From Proteles cristata cristata (taxonomy: Eukaryota > Chordata > Mammalia > Carnivora > Hyaenidae): a DNA stretch of 64,000 bases. Both the position numbers and the translations under genes were made by a program. Shown here one piece after another: positions 36,139 through 48,080 of the stretch (positions within the stretch are counted from its first letter, which is position 1; the number at the start of each line of letters is the position of its first letter). Location: assembly GCA_017311185.1 (NCBI GenBank), contig JAESUZ010000455.1, positions 434,001 to 498,000 of the forward strand. Direction: 5' to 3'. Under the pieces are notes generated by a model. That model saw nothing but the letters and a program-made list of their open reading frames with translations, made no database searches and was not told the DNA's origin.

Positions 36139-37084
36139 TTGAGCCCCTGTTTCAATAGTGAGGATTTATTGTTAACCAAATACCATATCCAATGAAAGAG
36201 AGTGGGGGGAGTTCACACAGATAATAAGTGATAGCAAGGATTAAGCTAATAAAGCAACAATAATAATATCTCTGTTGTTAATTAAAAGCTAGACTCAGAG
36301 GGGTAACGCCATGTCAGAGGCCGCACCAGCTGTCAGCAGTGGTACCTGCGAAGCCTCACCTCCAGCTCAGGCCATCTTTAATATTCCCTACTGTCATGTG
36401 TGTGGCCATATGAGATGATCTGAAGGTTATTTGAAATCCAGTCAAGATGTCAAACTAAATATATCTAATTTAATTATGTGGTATATTTCATTCACTCCCA
36501 TGAGTGTGAGAAGAGATATAAATAACGCCCTCAAGGAGTATAACCCTTATCGTGGGGACAGACACAAAATACACCGGATGTGAGAGCAACGTGCTCTACT
36601 GGCAATAGACAAAAAACGCTGTGACGGCTCAGGGAAGCTAGCTCTGGCACACACATGCACGTGCGCTCACACTCACATACACGCACACTCACAAGGAAGC
36701 ACAGGTTCTCAAGTGCGTGCTCTGACGCCATCCCGCTCTACCCCCAGGTCACATAAGGTGGGACCAGAGGTTTCACAGGGAAGATCTAACTTGAATGGGC
36801 CTGGGCAGACGACAAAGATTTTTCCATGGGAACATGGGGCTGATCATTCTCGGGCAGAGGGAAAGGGTTTCGACAAAAGAGCTGAGCTGTGACAGCTGCT
36901 CGCTGTGTGTGAGAGTCACATGGAATTCCAAGAAACAAGGACAGGAGGGGACAGAGGGCCTCGACTCTGGAAGGCAGTGAGGGCTCAGAAACGCCCCCCA
37001 CCCACTCCATCATTCCAGCCGTGGACCCTGCCCCAGTTTTCTCCTTAGAATTTCTCACCATGTGACAAATCACATTGCTTACCT
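36139..37084. other. Non-coding stretch with short CA-rich tract
   Basis: A degenerate CAC-rich tract at 36650-36693 ('cacacatgcacgtgcgctca'). Nothing else recognised. Confidence 0.35.
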
Positions 37085-37222
37085 TCCTCTTTTATTTGCT
37101 AACAGGTAAGCTCTACAGGGGCCTGGCTTTTGCTTCGTTCATGCGAAGTTTTTTGCTAGTTCCTGCGACGGTGCTGGCCGTGTCAGAAGTGCTTAATAAG
37201 TGTGTTATGAATGAAGGTTAAA
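37085..37222 (+). mobile_element. L2 LINE 3' end
   Basis: 'aggtaagctctacaggggcc' and 'gaagtgcttaataagtgtgt' followed by 'tatgaatgaagg' match the L2 terminus. Confidence 0.75.
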
Positions 37223-37234
37223 AGCCAGAATAGA

Positions 37235-37400
37235 TGTACACTATGGATTCACATTCTGGCTGCGTCATTAAAAAGCCGCCTGAGCCGTGACAGGCGAATC
37301 TGTCTGAACTTTGACTTTCTCCCTTTACAAAAAGGGATACTAACCATAATTGGAATACTAGCAATAGTCTCATAAGATTGTTGGGGGAGCAGATTACATA
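37235..37400 (+). mobile_element. MIR SINE
   Basis: 'gactttctccctttacaaaa' and 'aatagtctcataagattgtt' follow the MIR core, directly after the L2 end. Confidence 0.75.
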
Positions 37401-39799
37401 TGTAAGTCTTTAGCCAAACGAGTGTCCGGCAGCCGTAGGTGCGAGCATGACCGCAGAGCTGGTGATGATGGGGACGGTGGTGAGGTTCTCAGGACACCTT
37501 GGGCTTCTGGTTTGGGTGCTGGTGGTGACAGCGCTGCCACCATTTTCCTTTCTGAGGACTGAGAAGACGTCTGCAGTGCAATTGCTTACCAGGGCCCGCC
37601 CCACGGTCCACTGGGCCACACCCGTGACCATGACGGATAAACGTGCTCGGAGCTCCCCGCTTTGAAATGATAATTCATTCACAAAGGATTTAAACTTGAA
37701 GCCACTTATCACCATAGGTTCCTGGTTCACACAAACACTGAAACGGGCAAACATGGCCTAAGATGCTATGTGCACACGCACACGTGTGCCACTAATATGC
37801 CGGATGTCACGTACCTCTGTGTCATCTTGTCGAGTGGACGCTAAGTTCCATGAGCATCTTTAATGGTAATATCCACTGCCAAGTGGGCCATAGTTGGAAC
37901 CCAGTTCTGTGATGCATTTGTGTGACAGCTAACGTCTTTGGCCTTGATCTCTACATGCCCCAGGTAGAAGCCTACGAGCTCAGGAAACAATCTGTGCTTC
38001 TGTTCCACACAAGCCCTTTTAGATCAGTTGCCAAGTGGATCCTCTCTCTAAATTCTCAAAAAAAATTTTAAACAAAACATGAGTTTGTTCCAGCAGAAGC
38101 CTTGTCACCGAAATAAACAGCGCATGCTCTAAAATTTGCCCAGCAGGGGGCACCTGACCAGAGTTATGAGACAAACCTTCTAGTCAGCCCCACCTGCTGC
38201 TGGAGAGGAGCCCGGGGGCCCCACCTCTAACAGGTCTGCGCAGGGCATTGTGCTCCCTGTCTGATGCCCCGTCTTCAGCTCCCGCTGAAGTATTTCCCCC
38301 ACGAGGTCGTGAGCCTGTTACCCGGCCCCCCTGGGCAGGCTGTGCGGGACCCAAAGTAAGAACAGACGGAACAGATGAACTGTCCCGGGGCCACTGAGAG
38401 CTTTAGCAGGAAACGTGGCCAGAATTTCTTACAACGTCCTAGGAGGCTGACTCATCAGGAAGAGGGAGGCAATGAGGCCGTGCATTCCGCGGGGCCTCTT
38501 CATGTCATTTTAAGGTCCACCTGGGAGGTTCACCTACCCAGCCGCCGACTGCATGTGACAAAGGAAGGGCCGTATTCTCAGGTGACACCAACAAGCTCTT
38601 CCACGCACCGTCCACCGCGGAGACTTGGGCTCTCACCGTTGTTCTGACCGCACACCCTCAGGTGTTTAAAAGCAGAGCTCCTCTGTGGCTGGTGTCCTGA
38701 GACCCAGCCTGTCTGAAGGCAGGGTCACCAGAGAACCCTCCCTTTCTCTCCTCCCCATAAGGCATTCCCTTGCCTTCCTCACGCTCTCCTGTTGTGTCTC
38801 TTCCTGGAAAGCAGGGGGCCCAGGCACGGGCCAGCGGGGGGTGGCACCCTGCTGCCGCCACCACCGTGTGGTTCCCGAAAATGTCCCTGGAGTGAGCCGG
38901 CTGCTTCCTAATTGGCTACCATGGCTCGCCTTCTGCTCACGTCCTGCTCCAGGAGCAGAAGCATTTACTGCAGACCCAGCCCCCCCACCGCCCTCCCCGA
39001 CACCCCGCTCGTGCCCCTTCTGTCCTGGAGACACACGCGGTTGCAGGTGGACGACCTCCTCTCCAGCAGTAACGCAAAGGTCAGAAAACTGAGAAGCAGA
39101 GAAAAGAAAATGCCAACCTGGGAATCACTGAATGTGTGTCCGCACAGAAGGCCAGGCCGTTTAGAAGATAAATATCACAGATGGAGCGAGTGCTTGGGGA
39201 CCCTTGTGTTGTCACAGTTCACTGTGAGATTTATAAAGTCCAAGCTGCTTAACCCATCTTCCAACTCAGCATCCAGACATCCTCAAGGCCCCCCTTCGCC
39301 TATTTACTGCTCCAGACCGATTCTCTCCCTTCCGCTTGCTCCCCATTTCTGGGACTTGGAGATACATCGACCTGGGTTGTAGACCCAATGTCCATTGCTA
39401 GGTTTTTCAGCTGTGGCTGGGAAGTTGTGGTTTTTGGAAGACAAATAATGCCTTCTAGAAGAAGTTTTTAGTGAAAGAAGAACACTAGAAAGTAGTTTTT
39501 GTAATTATCTAGGTCTGGAAGAAAACAAAAATCAGGTCAAGCTCTTTACTACTACCACCTCTGGCAATAACCAGAAGAAGGAAAAGAAGTTGCTAAGTTA
39601 CATCTCATGGCTGAAATTTGAGGAGGGGTAACAGATGGACTAGAGCGGAATGTTCCTCAGGAAGTTCACTGAAAACGCACTTTGCATGTTGGTACCTGCA
39701 GCCGCGGTCTGACACAAATTCCATTCTTAATCCTGTCCTTGGCGTTCAGAGCCCGGAGTGTAGAGTCTGCCAGGTGTGAATGTGCTTTTACATCAGGAT
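37401..39799. other. GC-rich unique stretch
   Basis: Visibly richer in G+C and CpG than its surroundings, especially 38150-39060. The frames at 38685-39092 and 38912-39382 (135 and 156 codons, different frames) overlap each other and minus-strand frames, which is what GC-rich non-coding DNA gives. No promoter element or exon is clear. Confidence 0.4.
38140..38153 (+). promoter_or_regulatory. Candidate CTCF-binding motif
   Basis: 'ccagcagggggcac' fits the 14-bp core consensus CCASYAGRKGGCRS at every position. It lies outside any recognised repeat, at the left edge of the GC-rich stretch. Occupancy cannot be read from sequence. Confidence 0.6.
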
Positions 39800-39975
39800 A
39801 GCTCGGACCTGGAAGCCACACAGGACAGTGGGTGTGACTCGTGGCACTGCTATTTCCAATCTCTGTGGTCACTGGAAATCTCTGAACTTTGCAAAGCCCC
39901 CGTTCGCCTCACTTCTACGATGGGCATAAGGACAAGTCTACACCTTGGGATAGTTGAGACAATGGAATAATGGGA
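39800..39975 (+). mobile_element. MIR SINE
   Basis: 'tgtgactcgtggcactgcta', 'ctacgatgggcataaggaca' and 'gggatagttgagacaatgga' follow the MIR order. Confidence 0.65.
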
Positions 39976-41678
39976 AGCAGACAACATACCTACACTGTGT
40001 CCCTCCCGTCCCCAATTCTGATTTCTCCTGAGATCAGACAGCCCAGAACATGCGGAACCGAGGCTGATGGCTGTAACTGACTCCCTAGCTTCAGACACTT
40101 GTGGTGTCGTCCGCACCGATTCAGTGTTTCAGGCTTCTGTTTTTCGGTGGGGCCAGAACTGAGCCCGGAGTATGAACCAGAATCCCCTTAGTGCTAAATA
40201 GCATCTGGAGAGGGAAATGGAGTCTTTTTGTGAAAAATAACAACATTAAAGCTGCTTAAGGTCTATAGAAAGCTCGACTGTGATCACACCGTGTTGTGGA
40301 CATAAGTGTTTTACTTGAGATCTAACTGGCACACACAGCAGAGTTTTAGTGTAAGCTTCTTGAAACTGATTTCCTCGTGATGGAAGACCAGATAAATGTG
40401 TTGATTTATTTTCTCCTAAAAATCAAAACGCCCATCCAAACTAATTCTTCTTCTCTCTGTGTTTGAGTTAACCAAAACTTGGCAGTAATTGGAAACACAC
40501 TGAGAACGTGCTGATTTTATAATAATAATAATGATGATTTTCCAAAATGGACCGATACTGACAAAACATTTGTCTTTGGCAGAGTAAGAACAGCTAATGT
40601 TGGGCCAGTGTATCTATGGCTTTGGTGACATTTCATGAGCTGCAGTTTGTGATGACATATCTAATATTTTCGTTGTGTTTTGGTTTTATTTTCAAGTAGA
40701 CCAGACAACCTCACTATATATTCTCTTGAGATCCGGAAGAAACTGTGATCTTTGGAGGCATTATCTTCAAAAAGGAATTCTTATGCTGCGTGGAACTTTT
40801 TGTCATGTTCAACTTCATAGAATGTTAATGCCTAAGTGGTAGTTTATTTGCTTGGCAGGGGAAACCCTCCTAAACCATGTTTTGTTCTGAAGATGTCGCA
40901 CTGGTGGGTAAACGGTGAACCTTCCTGGGGCCAGTAGCACTTACACGGTAACAGAGCACCGCTGGGTGCATGGAAGGGCGATTTTTCTCCCCCACGCCAT
41001 TCCACGGTGAACCATCATGGCCATTTTAATTGCTCGGAGCCTCTGTGCCAGCTCCAGTCATATTTTTAATGCTCAATCGACCATGAAGCTCAAAATTTTC
41101 ACTTCATGCCCCTCATCAACAAATTGATCCCTAATTTCCATACGATTAAGACAAACATGCCTCTTTTGTAACAGAGTTGCCCTATTTCCTGCCCTTATTT
41201 TTGTGTATGAAAAATAAGAAACAATTCAAGTTGGCTAATGAAAAATTTAATTTCTATACATGGAGGTATAACACAGCCGATAGTCCACATTCAGAAGGTG
41301 TAATTTGTGTTTCCTGCCGTGTCAAGGTATGAAGAAAAATGGAGCGATGTACTTGGGTGATATTATGGTCCTCTTCGCCTGGGTGTCATCATGCACCTGT
41401 CTAGAGCTTCGCGAGTTCTCATCCACCCTCTCCTTTCCTGAGTCCCAGCTGCTGGAGAAGTTTTAAAAAAAATATATCCTTCGTGAGGAACAAATACCAT
41501 TAAGGGTTCCGTGCGGTGGTCGCTGCTCTCTGGGCACCGTGGAAACGCCTGGATGTGAGGCCTGCAGAAAGTTCACCAATCCTGGTCTTGACCTCCGGCT
41601 CGGCTCACACATCGTGTAACATTTTGTGTCACTTGGCATTGTGTTTACTACAGAAAATGGAATGGAAGAGCAATTCAT
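39976..41678. other. Unique stretch, candidate conserved element
   Basis: Repeat-free apart from a short (AAT)n at 40519-40535. The part at 40560-41240 is balanced unique sequence. No coding evidence. Confidence 0.35.
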
Positions 41679-41687
41679 CTTTATCTT

Positions 41688-41940
41688 TTTTAAAAAAATA
41701 GTTTATTGTCAAGTTGGTTTTCATATAACACCCAGCGCTCATCCCTACAAGTGCCCTCCTCCATGCCCATCTCCTCCCTTCCCCCCCCACACCCATGAGT
41801 CCTCAGTTTGTTCTCCGCATTCAAGAGTCTCTCATGGTTTGCCTCCCTCCTCCTCCCCCACTATTTTCCCCTTCTTCTTCCCCATGGTCCTCTGTTAAGT
41901 TCCTCCTAATCCTCCTATACGTGCAAACATACGGTACTGT
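41688..41940 (-). mobile_element. Carnivore LINE-1 3' end, 5'-truncated
   Basis: 'gtttattgtcaagttggttt', 'ccctcctccatgcccatctc' and 'gagtctctcatggtttgcct' are the antisense of the carnivore L1 3' UTR. The flanks 'ctttatctt' (41679-41687) and 'ccttatctt' (41941-41949) are a plausible target duplication. The C-rich middle (41777-41791) is the complement of the G-rich 3' UTR tract. Confidence 0.9.
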
Positions 41941-41986
41941 CCTTATCTTAAGATATTGTTATTTCTTACTTTAAAACATTCTTACT

Positions 41987-42207
41987 GGGGCGCCTGGGTG
42001 GCTTAGTTGGTTAAGCATCCGACTTTCGCTTAGGTCATGATCTCGCAGTTCGTGGGTTCGGGCCCCGTCGGGCTCTGTGCTGACTGCCAGCTCAGAGCCT
42101 GGAGCCTGTTTCAGTCTGTGACTCCCTCTCTCTCTGACCCTCCCCTGCTCACGCTGTCTCTCTCTCCTGGAAATAAATGAAACATTAAAAAAAAATTAAA
42201 AAAAAAA
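41987..42207 (+). mobile_element. Felid SINE, 'tttcgc' subfamily, young-looking
   Basis: The perfect 14-bp duplication 'aaaacattcttact' lies at 41973-41986 and 42208-42221, with a long A tail. Carries 'ggcttagttgg', 'gactttcgcttagg' and 'tgactgccagctcag'. Confidence 0.97.
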
Positions 42208-42221
42208 AAAACATTCTTACT

Positions 42222-43884
42222 AATGTTTTAAACCAAAATATAAAATGTGTAACTATGTGAGGTGATGGGCATTCACTAAAGTTAGCACGGCAGTCATCTC
42301 GCAGGATATGTGTCCATCAACTCATTGCTGGCCCCCCTACACTTATATGATGTTATATCTCAGGGAAACTGGGGAAAGATAAAAATGTAACCTTGCTGGA
42401 AAAGGTAAGACTCGCTGATTTTTAAAGACATAGATTTCCTGCAAGGCAGGCATGTAACCTCTTTGAGCCAAAGTCCCTTAAACGACGCAAGCAAAACATG
42501 GGTCTGGTAGTCTTTGTGTATCAGAAGCTGTCGAATCCTCCAGAGTTGAAAGGTTAGTTGTAAGTAGTTTCACTGGGAATCATGTTTGGATGTGCACTTC
42601 TCCAAAAGAAGAAAGAAAAAGAAAGAAAAGAAAACCAAAAAATCAATTATAAACAATGAACAGCAAAATTAGAAACAACACACGCCTACACACAAGTGCG
42701 CTCACACTCAGGCGCACTCACACACGCGCGCTCACACACAGGTGCTGGAGATTGCCAGGCACTCGACACTACTTACCTTCTGTCACACTGTACAGAGCAA
42801 CTAGTGACTTGGAATGTCCTATCTGCCTCATGCCTGCCTTTCTCTCTGTGGTAGAAATGACCCAGGAGCTGGGCATCAGCCCAGTTTCCTCATCTACTTA
42901 GAAAACTTGGTGGTTTTCTAGGAGTGTTCAGAGATGTTTTTTTGTTTTTGTTTTTGTTTTTAATTTCCTTGAAAAATAGGACTTTAAGGGCTCTGCCCTA
43001 TCTTCGTTCAGAGACATATTTTCATGGACCCAATGTATATACCGAGGGCAGGTCTCAGATTTTTGCTCCTGTGGGGCCACCAGAGATTTATTTATTTTTT
43101 TATTCATATTTTGAACTGCCTTCCCCCCAAGGATCTCATTAAAGTGAGAAACAAGCACACTGAAGACCCGGGCTGCTAAGGTTGCTCTTCTGTGTCCCAG
43201 ACAGTGCTCACACCACCCAGCAGGTTCCTGGAGGCCGGGCAAGAGCCTCGGGGCGCCGCGCAGAAATAAAACAAACAGACCAAGTTTTGTTTGCATTGAG
43301 GATCACTGGGAAGGCTGACTGCTCATATAGATTTCCTTCTTTTTACCTTAAAAACACAAGGGTATGTGCAGAAAAGTAAGGACTCTGCCTGCCGATTAAG
43401 GGCAGGTGACTAAACAGAAGAGAACACAATAGTTTCCTGTGGCCAATAGCGATGCCCATGACTATAACACACAATTAATATGCAGTACAACCCAGACACA
43501 ATCGCTAGAGATTGAGGCATTCCAAGAGTGCGGAATCTGGGGCATACACTGGCAGCACATGGCCTCGCTGTTCAAAAAGGTCAATAAGGCCCGGGTGAAG
43601 AAATGGCAATATATTAATCATGGTAGCAGTTAGTCCAAGTCGGGCTTTATCTCGGCCTGAAAGAGCGATCGGAGGTCAGGGTGAGGGCACAGGGCCAGGG
43701 CAGCAAGGGAGAGTCTGTCTAAGCCGTCCATCCACAAGGCAGAGACTTCTTACCCCAGGAAGCAGGGCCTGGCTGCTAGAAGGAAGGCAGCTGAGACATT
43801 CCGCACGTTCTGGAAGTGAGCTCCTGCTTAAAGCTTTCGGTGTTCCCACGAGGCATTTCTTGGCCCTTTGTCCCTAAGGGTGTC
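42222..43884. other. Non-coding stretch with simple repeats
   Basis: Purine tract of GAAA type at 42608-42640, degenerate CA-rich tract at 42677-42741, (TTTTTG)n at 42938-42962. No gene recognised. The 122-codon minus frame at 42928-43296 reads through the simple repeat. Confidence 0.4.
42677..42741 (+). repeat. Degenerate CAC/CGC-rich tandem repeat
   Basis: Repeated 'ctcacac' and 'gcgctcacac' units of about 10-20 bp with alternating purine-pyrimidine runs. Confidence 0.8.
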
Positions 43885-43897
43885 AAGATGCAATTTA

Positions 43898-44117
43898 GGG
43901 GGCGCCTGGGTGGCTCAGTCAGTTTAGTGGCTGACTTTGGCTCAGGTCACGATCTCACGGTTCGTGGGTTCGATCCCCGTGTCGGGCTCTGTGCTGACGG
44001 CCAGCTCAGAGCCTGGAGCCTGTTTCACATTCTGTGTCTCCCTCTCTCTCTGACCTTCCTCTGTTCACGCTGTTTCTCTCTCTCAGAAGTAAATAAAACA
44101 CTTAAAAAACTTTTAAA
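43898..44117 (+). mobile_element. Felid tRNA-Lys SINE
   Basis: The duplications 'aagatgcaattta' (43885-43897) and 'aagatgcatttta' (44118-44130) flank a full copy with 'cgtgggttcgatccccgtgt'. The B-box here keeps the tRNA-like 'ggttcgatccc'. Confidence 0.95.
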
Positions 44118-44279
44118 AAGATGCATTTTAGAACTCATAGTGAAATCAAAAGAAAAAGAAACGTTAGTAATATTCAAGAGCTTTGTGCAACTGAGCTTAA
44201 TACTTGTGTATGAATGGTGTGGGATCAGTGTTTGTTTTAAATCTTTTCTGTAAGATTTAAGGTGCTTGGCTAGGATATG

Positions 44280-44478
44280 TTGTTTTCCTCTCTCTTTCTC
44301 TCTCTTCTTTTTGCCCCTTTCTCCTGTGTATACCTGAGGCGTGGAGCAAGGCTAACACCCCTAAATATAAGCAACTTGAGGGCAGGACGCTGTCCTGTCC
44401 TGTGAAACTAGAGCCCCTAGAACACCACCTGGGACACAGGAGGCTTTCAAATCCTGTTTGCTGAAGGACTGAAGGATT
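44280..44478 (+). mobile_element. L2 LINE 3' end
   Basis: 'aagcaacttgagggcaggac', 'gagcccctagaacaccacct' and 'gggacacaggaggctttcaa' resemble the L2 terminus. Confidence 0.65.
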
Positions 44479-44652
44479 AGCTCGACTAGAAAACCCAGCA
44501 GGACAAGCAAGCTGACTGCGGAGAAAGAGTCAAGAACAAGGCGTTAACCGGCGTTAATGGACATGTGCATTTAACATTCTCCAACCGTGCGTTCAGGATG
44601 CACCCCCAGGCGCCTGCTGCCCGCCGCCACGTCCCTTGTTCTCTTCCCCTTT

Positions 44653-45100
44653 ATTTATTTAAAACAATTTTTTTTAATGTTTATTTATTTCTAGGAGACA
44701 GAGAGAGAGACAGCATGAGCAGGGGAGGGTCAGAGAGAGAGGAAGTCACAGACTGAAACAGGCTCCAGGCTCTGAGCTGGCAGTCAGCACAGAGCCCGAC
44801 GCGGGGCTCGAACCCACGAACCGTGGGATCATGACCTAAGCGAAAGTCGGATGCTTAACTGACTAAGCCACCCAGGCACCCCAATTTAAAACAGTTTTTT
44901 AATATTTATTTATTTTTCAGAGAGAGAGGAAGACGGAGTGTGAGCAGGGGAGGGTCAGAGAGAGGGAGACACAGAATCGGAAGCAGCTCCAGGCTCCGAG
45001 CGGTCAGCACAGAGCCCAACACAGGGCTCGAATCCATGAACCGTGAGATCGTGACCTGAGCCGAAGTCGGACGCTTAACTGACAGAGGCCCCAGGCGCCC
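44653..45100 (-). mobile_element. Older SINE split by a nested SINE
   Basis: The outer target duplications 'ctcttcccctt' (44641-44651) and 'ctcttcccttt' (45100-45110) bracket the whole block. The body is 44884-45100 and the T-rich tail is at 44653-44666. A second SINE (44667-44883) sits in that tail. Confidence 0.85.
44667..44883 (-). mobile_element. Nested felid SINE, 'tttcgc' subfamily
   Basis: Inserted in the tail of the older SINE, with duplication 'atttaaaaca' at 44657-44666 and 44884-44893. The complement of the subfamily marks is present ('cctaagcgaaagtcgg', 'gagctggcagtcagcacaga'). Confidence 0.95.
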
Positions 45101-45189
45101 TCTTCCCTTTTAGCCCCGATGTGGGTCTTCTCTCTAGGTGGTTTGGCCAGTTTGATCCACGGGAGACTCAGGAAGCGAATGAGATACAT

Positions 45190-45541
45190 CTTGTTGTAGT
45201 CTGTATCCTGCTTTGACAAAATGCTGCAGAGGTGGTAGCTTATGAGCAGCAGAAGTTTATTTCTGGAATTCTGGGGTCGGGAAGCCAGTGGAGTCGGGTT
45301 CTGGTGAAAGCCCTCTTCTGACTTTGCAGATGGCCACCTTCCTGGTGGGCCATCACATGGCAGAGAGAGAGATGATGGCTTTCTCTCTCCTCTCTCTTCT
45401 TGTAAGGGCCTTAATCCCATTATGATGGTGGAGTTCTTACTACCTAATCACCTCCTATGGACCCACCTCCTAAAAGCACGACCTTGATGGTTAGGGCTCC
45501 AGCATATGGACTGGGGAGAATTGACATTCAGTCCATAGCAC
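45190..45541 (-). mobile_element. MLT1-class LTR (MaLR), near full length
   Basis: 'tagtctgtatcctgctttga', 'gaagtttatttctggaattc', 'acttgcagatggccacctt'-type sequence and the terminal 'attgacattcagtccatagc' are the complement of MLT1/MaLR LTRs over about 350 bp. It is non-coding. Confidence 0.85.
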
Positions 45542-47893
45542 CTTCATTTCCTTTAAACTTAAAATAGACTTAGAAGTAAGCCAGGAGAAGACTGTGTGAT
45601 ATGACTGCTTTCAGGAGGCAGGTTTAATAGCCCCTATGTCCTTATTCTAGAGGTCTCTGGACGTCTGAATGCCTGGTTTATGCTTGGGGTTTTCTAGGGC
45701 ATTCCACATTACTTAACTATTTTAATGTGTGGATGACAACCAGCAGTGATGAGGATACTGATATAATAGTGCCAGTTCATGTTTAGTGAACTCTTACTCC
45801 ATGACTAGCATCCCGGTCAGTCCCTTGAAATTGTCTCTCTACACACTCACATTCATGTTCCCTATGGAACATGCACATCAAGGACCACGTGTAAGGCATA
45901 AGCACACTGAGACAGGCTTGTATTTTCACAGGAAAGAGCTAAATGGAAAGAGAGAAGAAGTGTGTCCTTCAGTGCACCATTAGGTGATTTAATAGAGCCA
46001 GGAGGGAGCTGTTCTCAGAGCCAAAGACGGGAGGCCCATGCCCCTCCATTTCTAGTCTTCCTGTCCTCTGTTCGAAGTCAATTATGCCTCTTGGGATGAA
46101 TTCCTTGACTCTCTTACCTTGCATGTATTTGTGTTCCTTGAATCCTGGAAGCATCACTTAGAGAAAGGCCCAGTGAAGTCATCTTGCCCGTATGCTCAGA
46201 CGGGGCACCGTGGAACCAAAGTGCGCGTGAACACGTTCTGAAGTGGCCGTGCTTCCTGCATGGTCCACACAAAGTGCTGGGCAGAGAAGCCAGGATGCTT
46301 TAATGCCTCAACAGTTCCCAAAGTGCTAGAGCACTGTATTTAAGGTACGTGATTCTCTGGCTCACTACAGAAACAAAGAAAAAATAAACAGACAGGGATG
46401 TCTTCAAGTTAAACCAGAAAATCAGCGGGAGAACAACAGATCTTCTCCAGATACATTACTGATTAATGCCAAATAATTGCATATTCGATTTTCTAGTCGA
46501 CTCTAACACAGACCTTTTGAAGAGCTTAATATTTCGTTGGCAATATTGTCAAATAATAGAGAGACACATTTTTAGTACGTGCGGACTTTATCCCATGGAT
46601 GTTTCTTATGATTACAGTGACTTCTTCTTCTTTTTTTCCTTCTCCTCATTAACAGGCACTTTATTCATTTGGTCTCGATATCAAGGTTAAACAGAACTCA
46701 ACTACACTTAAGCCTCGATATTCACAAGGTTAAATGTAACATATGCTCCATTCTTGGGCCTAATTACGCTCCTAACCATTTGCCTCGTGTATCGTTAACT
46801 CCCAAGTTCGCTGTGGGAGGAAGAAATTAGAAATTTAACAATTTTTGAAAGACTCAAAATCCAATTAGGTAATCATCTGATTTATATGCTAAATCTGCAC
46901 AGAGAAGCACAATGTAGAAAAATGAGCTGTAATTGTTTTGGGAATGTTCCAGAGACACCAGAAAGACATCGTTTACAATAAATTATTACAGCTTCCTTTT
47001 CCTTGTTGTTACTTTATGTATTGTAATTACAGTATTGATTATCTCTGAAGGATTAGTCCACGACTAAGTGAACAGAAACTGCTTTGCCTGGTTAAATCAG
47101 CAAACACTACACGTTATCGATTCTTCACATTTTGTACCAATTACTAACCAGAAAGTAACTGATCACACATTCTGAGTGTATATAGGTATTTTGGATTTAT
47201 GAGAAATGTTTCATGCTAATGTGAAACTCATTTTCCCCTATGCAGGTGAAATGTTTCATTGGATAAACAGGTCTTTGAGGCTGACATTTTGGCTTTCTTT
47301 TTTTCTGTATGCTAAGAAACAAACACTAGGAAGACTTACAAATGAACAGGTTTTTAATATTCACACTTGCACTCTGACCAAGTACCTAGGATATTTAAGA
47401 GCAATTCTAATAACGTGCTTAGTATTTCATCCCAGAACTTCCCTGAGGAAGTCTCCAGGTCTGGAGCATGGTTTGCACTTTCTCATTGCAAAAACATGGC
47501 GTCTGGAGTTTCAGATTCTTCTTAGAACAGCAGTGGGGAAGCCTGAAGGTGGAGCATGGCAGCCTGACCAAAATTGCGCACTGTCGAGCCAACCGAGGGC
47601 TCCTAATCGTCCCTCTACTGGAGCAATGTGTTTGCTGAGTTTGAATTTATTGTTCTGAATAATCCTTAACTCTGTAGCTATTTTTAAATGGCTGCCCCAT
47701 TCAAGTGATTGGAATCCTTCCCAATCAAGCAGGTGCACTGACATTTAATGCAAAGACTACCTCTGGGGCAGAAGAAACTATCCCTAATTCGGAGTCCTTT
47801 GTGCAGACGTCCAGGAGCCTGCAAAATACTTTTCCTTTTCAAATGGTTGCATCATAGACTTGTTTTCATACTCTATTTCCGGGGAGTTCCAGT
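45542..47893. other. Unique stretch with candidate conserved element
   Basis: No gene or repeat recognised. The part at 46800-47110 is low-complexity-free AT-rich DNA with repeated TAATTACA/TGTAATTA motifs. The 150-codon frame at 47206-47658 has no domain. Confidence 0.35.
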
Positions 47894-48080
47894 GTTTTGT
47901 TTTGTTTTTTCAAGTTAATCTATCTTGAGGAACGGGGTGGGGGATGGGCAGACAGAGAGAGGGTGACAGAGGATCTGTGCAGACAGCAGACAGCCCAGTG
48001 CGGGGACTGAACTCAACAACTGCAAGATCACAACCTGTGCTGAAGTTGGACGCACAACCGACTGAACCACCGTGGTGCCC
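47894..48080 (-). mobile_element. Diverged carnivore SINE
   Basis: The complement of the head survives ('accgactgaaccaccgtggtg') together with 'gaactcaacaactgcaagatc'-like B-box flank. The CT body and tail are weak. Confidence 0.82.

Noticed and set aside
38666..39382. Frames of 122-156 codons on both strands
   Set aside because: Mutually overlapping in a GC-rich stretch where stops are rare; no codon or domain signal seen.
47206..47658. 150-codon plus-strand frame
   Set aside because: No domain, no splice-bounded structure; composition like the surrounding non-coding DNA.
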